Below are positions 25,763 to 34,766 of a stretch of DNA of 64,000 bases, piece by piece. The notes beneath the pieces were generated by a model. It saw only the letters and a list, made by a program, of their open reading frames with translations. It did not search any database and was not told the DNA's origin. A program made the position numbers and the translations under genes. Source of the DNA: an uncultured Armatimonadota bacterium (lineage in GTDB: Bacteria > Armatimonadota > Fimbriimonadia > Fimbriimonadales > Fimbriimonadaceae); assembly GCA_903927025.1 (NCBI GenBank), contig CAIYLG010000012.1:1-64000 (forward strand). Reading direction: 5' to 3'. The number at the start of each line of letters is the position of its first letter. Within the stretch, counting starts at the first letter, position 1.

Positions 25763-28700
25763 TCACCTAGCTGGTGGGAGTCCTGCCTTAAGGCGCCGGA
25801 TGAAGTTCTGGAAGTCTTCCGGGCTGTAATTCTTCTTGTTGTTCTGGGTCGCGTTGATCAGCTTCTTGGCGATGTCTCCGGCGATCATTCGCTTCTCTTG
25901 CTGAGTGGCGACGTCGTAGACGTTCAACGCTTGGTCAATCGACAGGCTCTTGAGCATCTTCGGCAACACATCGCCTTGTGAGTGGCTAAAAACGTATTTA
26001 GCCTCGGTGTTTGTCACCTTCAAGTCGCGTAGCTTCTTGAGAGCGTCTCCTTTCTCGCCATTGCGGATCATGCCGACGACTTGGCTCAACTGCTGTTGAC
26101 GGTTTGCCTGCTCGGTTGTGCGGCTGCCCTTTGGAACTTGCTCGAAGGCGTAGTGCTGAGCTAGCTCGATTGCCCTTGTCTTACTTATGGCCGCGCTTGC
26201 TTTGTTCAATCCAGCAAGGGCAAGGTAGTTCACCTTTCCGGTGTCGTTGAACTGGTTGACGATGTTGCTTGCCGTGAACGGTAGAGCACTCTTGCCATAG
26301 AACTTGAGAAGGGACTCGCCCTTCTTGTACCAAGGATCGTCTTCGGCAACGATCTTATTTCCGAAGTAGTCCGTTCCTGTGATCACACTCCACAAGTCGC
26401 TTGCGAGAGGAGATGCTTTCGACTTGAGCGTTCCGACAAGATCGTTCGTGTAGCCCCAGTAATCCTTCATGTACGACGGCAAAGACAGTCGTTCGTCAGT
26501 TCCATCGGCATTCTTGCGGCCAGTCAATGGGAAGTACAAGTCGCGCAATCTAGTTGGTGCCTTGCCAGTGAGCAAGTATTGAGCCATAGCTCCGTACAAA
26601 CCGACAGTGATTGGCAATGCCGCTGTGTACGCAAGTCGATGGCTTGGCTCAATTTCTCCTGATGGGCTCTTGCGTAATCTCAGGATGTTGCCTGGAACAT
26701 CGAGGGCACCTCCACCTAGCTCCCTAGCTGTACCAAGTGTCCAGCCGACTGACCTTGTGGATGCCATGGCTAGATCCTTCACGACTGGATGCCAGAACAG
26801 ATTGTCGTGTACGCATTGGCCAAATCGGTTGTCGATGCTATCCCAAGCCTTGGCGGCCATCGCCCTGAACTGTTCTTCAGTGATTGGCTTCCCGCCCAAC
26901 CTGTCAAGATCGGCCTGTAATAGCTGAGAGAACGCCCCGAGCTTCACTCGTGGAACAACTTGTTGCATAAGGTGGCGTCCTGCCCACTCAGTTGCAGCAA
27001 AAGGAGCGGATTTGGCAGTGCCCCAGATTTCCTTTCGTCCTAAAGCCGTCTGGAATCGCTTGATAGCTTCGTTCGTGTAGATATCAGGTTGCTGGAATCG
27101 CCCACCGCCTTTGATCACTCCGTCGATGATCGTCCGCATCTTTGGATCGCCAATCCCATCGAGAAATGCTTTGGTGATTTCACCGCCTGTCTTGAAGTCG
27201 CGAACAGGAGTCAGTGGATTGACACCCATGACAGCGTGTTTGGCGAGCTTGCCTGGGTTCATCTTCGTTCCCTTCGACATTTCTTCCAAGCCAAGTGCCA
27301 TTTCTGAGATCATCGAGTTGAACCCAGTCGTGACGTAGTGGAATCCACTAAACCCTAGGTTGAGCTGGTTGATTGAGTTGTTCAGGGCCATGTACTGTTT
27401 GATGCCGAACATGTGTCTCAATCCCTTTGCGAGAGCGTTGTTCATGACTGCGGCCACTTCGGTGGGAGCAATGTAGTGTCCAAGTGTATGAACACCTGGT
27501 GCCCGTATCTCAGCACTGTTGGTGCCAAGCACTAGCGACGGCTTGATGTCTCGAAGTGTCTTAAGTTGTGGCTTGGAGTCGATGAACTTCTCGAACAGCT
27601 TTGTCGTTTCAGGAGCGATCTTCTCAAGTAAATGAGGGGCATGGACATAGGCGTGAACGAGGTTCGCCACCATTTCCTGTTGTTTTTCGGTGTACCGCTT
27701 GTACGAATTCGACACAGTCGATCCTTCATATCGAAGCGCGGCTAGCTTCTTCATCTCAGCCAAAGTGACGTCTCTTTCAGGTCCCTGGAACAGCGCGCGG
27801 CGCAGACCCATCTTGCGGTCGATTGCGTGGCCAAGCTCGTGAGTCAAGACGGTTTCGGGGCCGCCAAACTTCGTTTCGATTCCTGCTTTGGACTCCAATC
27901 CCCAAGCGTCGGGATGCCCCTTGAGCGACACGTTTCGTTGTGTCCTCACTCCCAGGTCGTGAGCCAGCCGGTGAAGCTGATCGAACATCTTTTCGTCGAA
28001 CGCCTCATGGATCAACATGACGCCGTTGTGATTGACTTGGAACAGCTTGTCATCGAGCTTGGTGTAGCCATCAGGCATGGGAGCACCCACCCGCAGATAC
28101 TTCACTTGCCCGGTGTCCTTCATTTCCTTAAGGAGCCGTTGCGCGTTCACGAACATGTCCATTTGGTGGGCATGCGCCAACACCATATCGACTGGGTTGT
28201 CAGAGATCGGCTTGAATCCCTTGGACAGTCCTTCCTCAATCGTGGACATCGAACGCTTCTTGAGAGCAGACTTTCCACCTTCAAGCGGCCGCTTCTGACT
28301 CCTAATCCATTCGCTCACAACACCGGGCTTTTCCCAAAGGTGAGGGAAATAATTCGTGTAGTAGTGCTTGAGCAGTCCCTTGCCAAGAGCTTGAACTTCT
28401 GCCCTCTTAGTGTCAAGAATCTGTCGGATTTCTCTGGCGAACTGATCAAGTTCAGGACTGCCTTGCGGATCGCCCGCTTCCATTCTTTTGATGAATTCGT
28501 AGTTGTCGGCGGGTGATCGCTTGGCAAAGAAGTCGTGCGCGTGCTTCAGCGCATAGGCGTCTTTGGCTTGTTGTCCGGCAATAGTCGCAAAGTGTTCGCG
28601 AAGGCGTAATCCCATGCCCTTGGCACCCGTTCCGAGCGACATCGGCATAAACGTTTTCTTGAACGACGTCGCCGCTTGGGAAAGAACGTTTGCTTCCTTG

Positions 28701-31700
28701 GGAGTCACGCTGATAGGTCCGGGAGGTGTTGCACCGGTTGGTCCTGGATTCATCACGATCTTTGGCGCCCCGTTGTTTCCTGGGCCTGGTTTGCCTTTGG
28801 CTTCGTTTGGGCCTTCTTTGACAGCCATTGAAGCGTTCGGCTTCTCGATCTTTGCTTTAGGTTGCTTGTACGGTACGGTTTGATCTGGAGTGGACTCGAT
28901 CCCTCTTTGCACCACGACACCGCGAGTCTCACCGGTCTTCGGGTCGATGATTCGCAGGGGTTGTTTCAGGTCGGAAGGTGCAAGGATTTCGTAACCGCGC
29001 TTGTAGATCATGTCTGCCAGCGGTCGCCTGACTTGGGCTATCTCGCCATTCTTGCCCTTCAGCCAAACGAACTTCTTGCCAGCGTCTGTGTAGAGGGGCT
29101 TGGCGATATTTGTCTTGTCGCCTTTGGCGTTGTTGAACACTGCGTCGATGTGCTGAGATGTCTTTCCGGTGGGGTGCGACTGCACAACATCGTGAGCTTC
29201 ATGCTCACCAAGGAACATGATTTCAGGCGTTCCGCTTACAGGCTGTCCCTTGAACTCTCCGTGGATGTAACTTGGCGAGTTGCCGTAATACTCCTTAGGA
29301 TGCGTTGGTGGCGCGCCTTCAAATGGAGTTCCTCCAACAGCTTCATTTAGCGCCTTGGCTTGAGCTTGGCTGTGGACAGTGAATTCGCCATCGCCGGGAA
29401 TCTTGATCGCTACGCCAGTTGATGGAGTTCCCTCGGGCGTGGTGTATCCAAGGATCGCCCCAGAGTGGCCCTTCTGTGCGTTTACATTGGGAGGTAGTTC
29501 TTCGTTGGCACTCTTGAGCTTCTTGGAGAGATAGCCAGTCTGAGACGGTGTTAGTCCAGCTTTGCCCTTGCGTTCTTTCTTCGACGCGGCCTCAACATTG
29601 GCTTCTTCGACAGGATCTGTCTCGACAGCTTTCGGCTTTGGTGCGTCTTCAGGCTTCTCACTGTCATCGTGAAGTGTCTCAACAGGATCGGAGATAGCAG
29701 GATCGGCAACGACCTTAGGAGCCTTCGGCTTCTTCTCTTTAGGCGTTTTTGGCTTTGGCTCAGCTTTTGGTGGCTCAGTTGGAGTGGGAGTAACTTCCGA
29801 CTGTGGAGCTTCCTCAGTTGGCTTATTCGCTTCCTCAATCGCTCGTTCTTTATTGAGCCTGTATTGTTGGTCCGCAATGCGGTTGAGGCCGCCATCGGGC
29901 CGAGAATCAGTGTGCTCAGACGTTGTTTGAGAACGCCTGATCGCTTCGTCCGGCTCGCGCCCGGAGTCGGGAGTGAACCTGACACCGTTATTCTCCCAAA
30001 CGTCGATGGCCTGTGCTATCAGGTGCGAATCAGTTACTTGGGTTGCTGCAAACCAGTCGAGTGCCTTGATCTGGCGTCTTCCGCTGAGCTTGCTCTTTGC
30101 AACTGCGTCCAGGACTTCGGGAGTCCAAATCTTGTGAATGTGCGAGTCATGATCGCCAGCGTGAGTCTCAACAAAGTCGGCGGCCTCAGGCTTGAGTCCC
30201 ATCCGTACAGCCTTGTCTAAAATCTGGTCATTGGCTTCATGTCGCGCCTGGTCCTCATCTCCACCGAACGCATCGCCAATCTGTTTGCTCGTTGGCTTCT
30301 CGAATTGCGGTGTCGGGTGAATACCCTCGGTGTTGTGATCGACTGGAATCCCCAAGCCAAACGGATCAGTTTCACGAGGGATGATCGGCTGTCCATGCTC
30401 GTCGTAAGTAACCGGCGAAATTCGCTTGTTTGGTATTGGACCTGGGTCCTTGCGGAATCCAGGTGTGGCAGGCTGTTCAGGCTTTGAATGCAACCCAAGC
30501 GGGTCGTCAATGTTGAAGCCGTTAGCAAGATTGCGCTTGGACTGGTTGAGTGCAATCTGTCCCAACCGATTTGAGTTGTCGAGGTTGGCGCCGTGGATTT
30601 CCTGTTGCTTCTTGAAGAAGTCGATTGCATCTCGTGTGGCTGCAGCTTCGCTCAGTCCGAGCTTTGCACCCAAGCGATAGAGCGATCCGTCGGCAATGGA
30701 TCGCTTGATGAAGCTCTTGAAATGTGCTCCTCCCTGAAGTGTTGCGGCCACATTCAGGAAGCGTCCGAACCTGTCCGAGCCGGATATGTTTGGATCGAAT
30801 ACGTTTAGGCTTTGCGCGGCCTGTCCAATAAGTCCGGGAACGTTCTTGATTCCCTGTATCGGGTGTTGAACGCCATAGGCTGCACCTTTTGCGACTTGCA
30901 TCGGAGTGGTGATTAGGCCACCAAGGAAGTTCAATGCTTCGTGAGCGTAAGGAGCGTCTTCGGCAGATAATCCGGTTGACTTCTCGTACACCTGAGACAG
31001 TGTCGAAGCCATTTCACCTATGTACTGATCGGCTGTAGCAAACCTCTTCTGATTCGGGTTGGGAGTTGTGAAGGCGTTCTGATTAGGAGCAAGGCCAGCC
31101 TCATTGATCTGGTTTTCGCGTTGTGCGAGGTTAGGGGCACCTTGGAATGGTCCTTGTTGTCCAGTGACTTTGCTGACTTGGCGTTCGGCCACGTTGCGTG
31201 GCAATGAACCGCCGTTTCGCAATTCGACGATGTTGTGCCCGTTGTCGAGCATCGTCTTGAATGCTTTGTAGTCGAATGGGAGCCGGTCGAATGGATCGGC
31301 TTTGGGCTTGTCCTCGGTAAGTTGGTATCCGCCCGTATGCCAAATGCCTCTGGCATCTGGAAGCGCTTCCATCTGGGCTTTGGTTCGCGGCTTGACTCCG
31401 TCTATCTGCTGGGGAAGCCCCTGCATCTTCTGAAGCTGAAGGTAGTAGTTCGAGACATCCTGCCTTTGACGTGTCGCATCGTAACCAGCGGCCTCAAGTT
31501 TCTGAATTGAGGCTTCCATCTGCCTCACTTGCTGTTGGAGAGACTTGACACGCTTGTCATCGACAATCGTCCGCGTGTCACCGCCGTTGATCCTGATCTT
31601 TACAGGAGTGTCGGAAACAGGTGGCTTGCCAAGGAGCGATGACTTCGTTTGAGGCTTCGGCTTTGACTTTGGTGGCGAATTCAGTCCGAGTGGATCGGAC

Positions 31701-31813
31701 ATAGTAAAGTTCATCCCGGCATTGCCGCGAAGCATCGTCTCAAAGTCGTTGGGTTTCTCCTGAGTTTTGCCTTTTGGCTTGAGCCCTAGCGGATCGTTTA
31801 TGTCGAACTGCAT
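25763..31813 (-). CDS. giant internal virion / polyvalent protein with zincin motif
   Basis: 2016 residues, largely soluble. A metallopeptidase-like motif H1325-E-L-G-H1329 sits in ETVLTHELGHAIDRKMG. Residues about 850-1000 have beta-rich segments (GEFTVHSQAQAKAL, PLRIIDPKTGETRGVVVQ), and the C-terminal ~600 residues are helical with several hydrophobic stretches. The N-terminal quarter repeats a short motif, [FN]-x-[IM]-x-DPLGL, at about 7, 40, 436 and (as DPFGL) 482. Very large late proteins of podoviruses are packed in the head and ejected with the DNA; polyvalent proteins with peptidase domains act on the host. That role is inferred. Its ATG shares one base with the stop of the preceding gene. 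Confidence 0.7.
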   Translation of the reverse strand: MQFDINDPLGLKPKGKTQEKPNDFETMLRGNAGMNFTMSDPLGLNSPPKSKPKPQTKSSLLGKPPVSDTPVKIRINGGDTRTIVDDKRVKSLQQQVRQMEASIQKLEAAGYDATRQRQDVSNYYLQLQKMQGLPQQIDGVKPRTKAQMEALPDARGIWHTGGYQLTEDKPKADPFDRLPFDYKAFKTMLDNGHNIVELRNGGSLPRNVAERQVSKVTGQQGPFQGAPNLAQRENQINEAGLAPNQNAFTTPNPNQKRFATADQYIGEMASTLSQVYEKSTGLSAEDAPYAHEALNFLGGLITTPMQVAKGAAYGVQHPIQGIKNVPGLIGQAAQSLNVFDPNISGSDRFGRFLNVAATLQGGAHFKSFIKRSIADGSLYRLGAKLGLSEAAATRDAIDFFKKQQEIHGANLDNSNRLGQIALNQSKRNLANGFNIDDPLGLHSKPEQPATPGFRKDPGPIPNKRISPVTYDEHGQPIIPRETDPFGLGIPVDHNTEGIHPTPQFEKPTSKQIGDAFGGDEDQARHEANDQILDKAVRMGLKPEAADFVETHAGDHDSHIHKIWTPEVLDAVAKSKLSGRRQIKALDWFAATQVTDSHLIAQAIDVWENNGVRFTPDSGREPDEAIRRSQTTSEHTDSRPDGGLNRIADQQYRLNKERAIEEANKPTEEAPQSEVTPTPTEPPKAEPKPKTPKEKKPKAPKVVADPAISDPVETLHDDSEKPEDAPKPKAVETDPVEEANVEAASKKERKGKAGLTPSQTGYLSKKLKSANEELPPNVNAQKGHSGAILGYTTPEGTPSTGVAIKIPGDGEFTVHSQAQAKALNEAVGGTPFEGAPPTHPKEYYGNSPSYIHGEFKGQPVSGTPEIMFLGEHEAHDVVQSHPTGKTSQHIDAVFNNAKGDKTNIAKPLYTDAGKKFVWLKGKNGEIAQVRRPLADMIYKRGYEILAPSDLKQPLRIIDPKTGETRGVVVQRGIESTPDQTVPYKQPKAKIEKPNASMAVKEGPNEAKGKPGPGNNGAPKIVMNPGPTGATPPGPISVTPKEANVLSQAATSFKKTFMPMSLGTGAKGMGLRLREHFATIAGQQAKDAYALKHAHDFFAKRSPADNYEFIKRMEAGDPQGSPELDQFAREIRQILDTKRAEVQALGKGLLKHYYTNYFPHLWEKPGVVSEWIRSQKRPLEGGKSALKKRSMSTIEEGLSKGFKPISDNPVDMVLAHAHQMDMFVNAQRLLKEMKDTGQVKYLRVGAPMPDGYTKLDDKLFQVNHNGVMLIHEAFDEKMFDQLHRLAHDLGVRTQRNVSLKGHPDAWGLESKAGIETKFGGPETVLTHELGHAIDRKMGLRRALFQGPERDVTLAEMKKLAALRYEGSTVSNSYKRYTEKQQEMVANLVHAYVHAPHLLEKIAPETTKLFEKFIDSKPQLKTLRDIKPSLVLGTNSAEIRAPGVHTLGHYIAPTEVAAVMNNALAKGLRHMFGIKQYMALNNSINQLNLGFSGFHYVTTGFNSMISEMALGLEEMSKGTKMNPGKLAKHAVMGVNPLTPVRDFKTGGEITKAFLDGIGDPKMRTIIDGVIKGGGRFQQPDIYTNEAIKRFQTALGRKEIWGTAKSAPFAATEWAGRHLMQQVVPRVKLGAFSQLLQADLDRLGGKPITEEQFRAMAAKAWDSIDNRFGQCVHDNLFWHPVVKDLAMASTRSVGWTLGTARELGGGALDVPGNILRLRKSPSGEIEPSHRLAYTAALPITVGLYGAMAQYLLTGKAPTRLRDLYFPLTGRKNADGTDERLSLPSYMKDYWGYTNDLVGTLKSKASPLASDLWSVITGTDYFGNKIVAEDDPWYKKGESLLKFYGKSALPFTASNIVNQFNDTGKVNYLALAGLNKASAAISKTRAIELAQHYAFEQVPKGSRTTEQANRQQQLSQVVGMIRNGEKGDALKKLRDLKVTNTEAKYVFSHSQGDVLPKMLKSLSIDQALNVYDVATQQEKRMIAGDIAKKLINATQNNKKNYSPEDFQNFIRRLKAGLPPAR

Positions 31814-33066
31814 TACTCGATCCCCGCTTTCTTCTTGATGTATTTGCCAAGTGTCTCCGCACTCTTTCGAGCGTTATCGAACTCCTTCTGCAAGCTCCCT
31901 TTGCGCTTGTTGGCCGTGCCGATGGCATCGAGCGCGCCCTGATCTTTGAGGAGAGCGTTCGGAGTCTGCGTCTTGATAACTGAGTCCTGTTCTTTGATCG
32001 CTTCTTGTATCGCCTTCATGTTTCCGCTGAGTGAGCGGTTGTATTCGGTGATCCACTTGGCGTTCGGGTCGATAGACTTGCCAGATCGCTGAGCTTTGGC
32101 GATCATCGCTGAGTTGCGCTCCATATCGGAGTTCATCTTTGCGATCCGTACTTGGAGCAACTTCGGAGCCCATTCGTAGGTTTGAGCAAGATTCTTTTGC
32201 TTCTGCGCGTTTAGGTCGATGGTGGACTGCTCACGCTTGGTTCGCGTTTTCAGTTCGTTGATCTTCAGCGGACCAATCGCTTTGTCTTGAGCCGTTTTGC
32301 CCTTGACTTGCTCTGTTCGAGCGCCCTGAAGGTCAATAGCTGACTGATCCTTCGGCGATGGCAACGTAGCCGTCTTTGAGGCTTCGTCGAGCGTCTTCTC
32401 AAGCTCCGTTGGATCGTAACCGGCTTCCTGGACTCCTGGACGATCTGCTACCAAATGCGACTTGAGCCCACTTATGCCAAGCATTCGGGCAAACGGATAC
32501 GGCGAATTTAGTAGCTTGCGATATCCCTCAAGGTCCCGTGCTTTCTGAGCGATCTTCGCACGATGCTCTTGAGAGTCGAGCGCGGCCTTCTTCATCGTCT
32601 CGTTGAAGTCGTCTAGCTTCGATTGCCTTGTGTCTTGCTTGTCTTGTTCGGCCTGATCCTCCATGTCCTTCTTGTCTTGAAGGAGTCGCGCAGCATCTTC
32701 GGTCTCGAATCCTGATCGAGCCATCGCCATTTGTCCCTGTCGCTGGTATTGGGATTGGTTCTGCTGATTGGTCTCGTTGTCTCGCTGATCCTTCGCCGCC
32801 TTGTAGTGATCGTAGAATGCCGATCCGGCAGTATTCGCCTTGTTTCGGGTTGGATCAAGAGCGGCGGCTGCAAGTGCCGCGGCCATGATGCCTAAGCCGA
32901 CTCGATGATGTTCTGGCGTTGGTGGCTTCGATTGAAGTTGCTTTAGATACAGGTCACGCGCATTGTGAAGATGTGTCATCGCTCGCTTGTGAAGCGACTC
33001 TGGCGTTTCTGGAGCAACCACCGGCGCTGGATTCTGTGGCTGTGTTTGTGGTGTGTTGTCGTCCAT
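31813..33066 (-). CDS. coiled-coil internal virion protein
   Basis: 417 residues, almost wholly charged helix: about 95-185 and 225-417 are rich in Q, K, D, E and A. There is a short hydrophobic stretch near 57-72 (VGLGIMAAALAAAALDP). It starts in the stop of the upstream gene and ends at the start of the 2016-residue protein. The position and composition match the medium-sized ejection proteins of podoviruses, as in the T7 gp15 or P22 gp20 region, but no sequence family is recognised. Confidence 0.6.
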   Translation of the reverse strand: MDDNTPQTQPQNPAPVVAPETPESLHKRAMTHLHNARDLYLKQLQSKPPTPEHHRVGLGIMAAALAAAALDPTRNKANTAGSAFYDHYKAAKDQRDNETNQQNQSQYQRQGQMAMARSGFETEDAARLLQDKKDMEDQAEQDKQDTRQSKLDDFNETMKKAALDSQEHRAKIAQKARDLEGYRKLLNSPYPFARMLGISGLKSHLVADRPGVQEAGYDPTELEKTLDEASKTATLPSPKDQSAIDLQGARTEQVKGKTAQDKAIGPLKINELKTRTKREQSTIDLNAQKQKNLAQTYEWAPKLLQVRIAKMNSDMERNSAMIAKAQRSGKSIDPNAKWITEYNRSLSGNMKAIQEAIKEQDSVIKTQTPNALLKDQGALDAIGTANKRKGSLQKEFDNARKSAETLGKYIKKKAGIE

Positions 33067-33917
33067 TATTCGTCTCCTGATTCATCGGAATCGTCTTTGC
33101 TTGCTGGAGGAGCACTCGCTCCACCCGTCGCCATTCCACCAACACCGTAAGGCCCGACTCCCATGCCAAACGGGGCATATCCACTGAGGGGGTTGCTGTC
33201 TGAGCCTCCTAGACCGGCTGGAGCGGTGGGTCCAAGTGGAACAGGTGATTGGCTGGTGGTGTTGAAGTTGAAGTTCATCCCTCCGCCGTTGTCGCCGTTG
33301 CTTCCGCCTCCGCCTGCTTCGCCTCTGCCAAGACCGCCGAGATAGTCGCCGGCCATCGAGCCGAGAAACTGGCCCAAACCTTGCCCAAGCTCTACACGAG
33401 GTGCCCCGTAAATGCCAGAAGTCAGTTGTCCGAGTTCTGCCATTCCTGGGAGTTGCTGAGCCTGCTGAAGCTGTCCCATCAGGTTTTGGGCTTGGGAAAG
33501 CTGGTATTGCGGGCTGTTAATCATCTGCTGGTACTGGTTGGCTTGCTCAGCCGCAGCGTTGGTGATTCCTTGGTTCTGACCTGCTGTGAGAGCCGGAGAT
33601 AGTCCGGCTGCAGCATCGGCTTGATCTGCCTGTTTCGATGCTTGGGCCGCGTTCGAGTAGGCGGCGTTATTCACCATCTGCGTCCGTGCCTGCTGGTTAC
33701 CGGGAGATGCCAACATGAGCATGCGGTTCATGTCCGCTTCTTGCGTCGGAACCAAAGAGTCGGAGTAGGCTTGCTCCTGCTGTAGCGATGGGAACATCTG
33801 CTTCAACAAGGCGGCGTAGTCGCCTGTCAGCCCTGCTTGTTGAGCTTCCTGACCCTGTAGAGCATTCGTACCACTGGGTGTGAAAGCTGATTGTAAAGCT
33901 GATCCTACTGCTGACAT
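33066..33917 (-). CDS. Q/A/G-rich internal virion protein
   Basis: 283 residues. Residues 1-175 are Q- and A-rich helix (ALQGQEAQQAGLTGDYAALL, NQYQQMINSPQYQLSQAQNL), and the remaining third is disordered with glycine runs and an acidic end (KDDSDESGDE). This is typical of small phage ejection or head-tail proteins. It abuts the GNAT-like gene upstream. Confidence 0.58.
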   Translation of the reverse strand: MSAVGSALQSAFTPSGTNALQGQEAQQAGLTGDYAALLKQMFPSLQQEQAYSDSLVPTQEADMNRMLMLASPGNQQARTQMVNNAAYSNAAQASKQADQADAAAGLSPALTAGQNQGITNAAAEQANQYQQMINSPQYQLSQAQNLMGQLQQAQQLPGMAELGQLTSGIYGAPRVELGQGLGQFLGSMAGDYLGGLGRGEAGGGGSNGDNGGGMNFNFNTTSQSPVPLGPTAPAGLGGSDSNPLSGYAPFGMGVGPYGVGGMATGGASAPPASKDDSDESGDE

Positions 33918-34259
33918 CTAGGTGTTGATCCTCACGAAATAACTGTCGATAGATGCTCTGGGACTGTCCAACAACCTGAGCATCGAGGGGTTGTCGGCTG
34001 TAACGTGGAAGAGGCAATTCGAGTAACCGAGTGCCTTTGCGTGCTTGGCGACTGCCTGAATGAGCCTTGCGGCCACTGTCGGATCGTCGCTAAACACAGC
34101 GAGGTCACGAATAAAGAATTCAGGGAAATCGGGCGTGTAACCTATGAGAAGCCGGTAGGCGATCTTGCCAACGACAACGCCGTCTGACTCGCACAAGAAC
34201 CCATCGTCACCGTCCAAAAGAATCGCTTTCTCTTGGTCGGTGGGTGGTCGAATCATCAA
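33918..34259 (-). CDS. GNAT-like acetyltransferase
   Basis: 113 residues with GNAT features: strand FLCESDGVVVGKIAYRLL, then FFIRDLAVFSDDPTVAARLI (motif A region), and the helix QAVAKHAKALGYSNCLFHV followed by a short tail. The canonical Q/RxxGxG/A acyl-CoA loop is weak (DDPTVAA), so activity is uncertain. GNAT proteins do occur in the late operons of podoviruses between tail and internal protein genes. The start overlaps the previous stop by four bases. Confidence 0.6.
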   Translation of the reverse strand: MMIRPPTDQEKAILLDGDDGFLCESDGVVVGKIAYRLLIGYTPDFPEFFIRDLAVFSDDPTVAARLIQAVAKHAKALGYSNCLFHVTADNPSMLRLLDSPRASIDSYFVRINT

Positions 34260-34762
34260 CTAAAGGTTTCGACCAGCCAGACATCGCACTTCTGTAAAGT
34301 GGTGTTGATCTGGTACTGGATGCTTTGCCCTGAAACGGGACACTCTAGGTAGAAACTCTGCTCTCCTGAGTAACTTCCGAAAACGCCGATGATCCGGCAA
34401 GCGATTCTTGTCGCCGATCCTGAGTTGGCTCGAAAGTCTAGTTCGCGTTCAACGTTGTCTGGAGAACCAGACGTTTTGCAATATCCAGTGAGCGTTACTC
34501 TCTTCACCCCGGAGCCGATGTATGAACTCAAGTCGATTGTCGTCCAGCCAACCGCCGTGCCACTTGAAATGATCTGAATGGGCGGGTTGACTTCGGTCCA
34601 ACCCGTGGTAGTCGTGGACTTTGGAGTAGAACTGGTGGTGGTTGAGCTAGCCGATGCAGCCTGTTGCGTTGTGATCTGCTGAACCTTCTGGTTCAACTGC
34701 GCAAGAGCCAACCCAAGCTGATCCGTCGTTGGACTTGGAGTCGTAACACCTGTCGAGAGCAT
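34256..34762 (-). CDS. tail-associated protein with coiled N-terminus
   Basis: 168 residues from the ATG at 34762, five bases before the end of the upstream hub gene's stop codon. Upstream in-frame codons overlap the hub gene and are not protein-like. Residues 15-35 predict a short helix (LGLALAQLNQKVQQITTQ), then a Ser/Thr linker, then a beta domain (GWTTIDLSSYIGSGVKRVTL ... SFYLECPVSGQSIQYQ). The layout resembles a small trimeric tail or fibre attachment protein. No family is recognised. Confidence 0.58.
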   Translation of the reverse strand: MLSTGVTTPSPTTDQLGLALAQLNQKVQQITTQQAASASSTTTSSTPKSTTTTGWTEVNPPIQIISSGTAVGWTTIDLSSYIGSGVKRVTLTGYCKTSGSPDNVERELDFRANSGSATRIACRIIGVFGSYSGEQSFYLECPVSGQSIQYQINTTLQKCDVWLVETFS

Positions 34763-34766
34763 TGGA

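Noticed and set aside
27827-28516. Rightward 229-residue frame opposite the giant internal protein
   Set aside because: It is antisense to the HELGH region and shows no domain pattern.
25763-33917. Tape-measure protein of a long-tailed phage
   Set aside because: The large late protein is followed by fibre-like genes, and no tail tube, sheath or baseplate genes occur; the P22/T7-like portal, connector and hub set fits a short-tailed phage.
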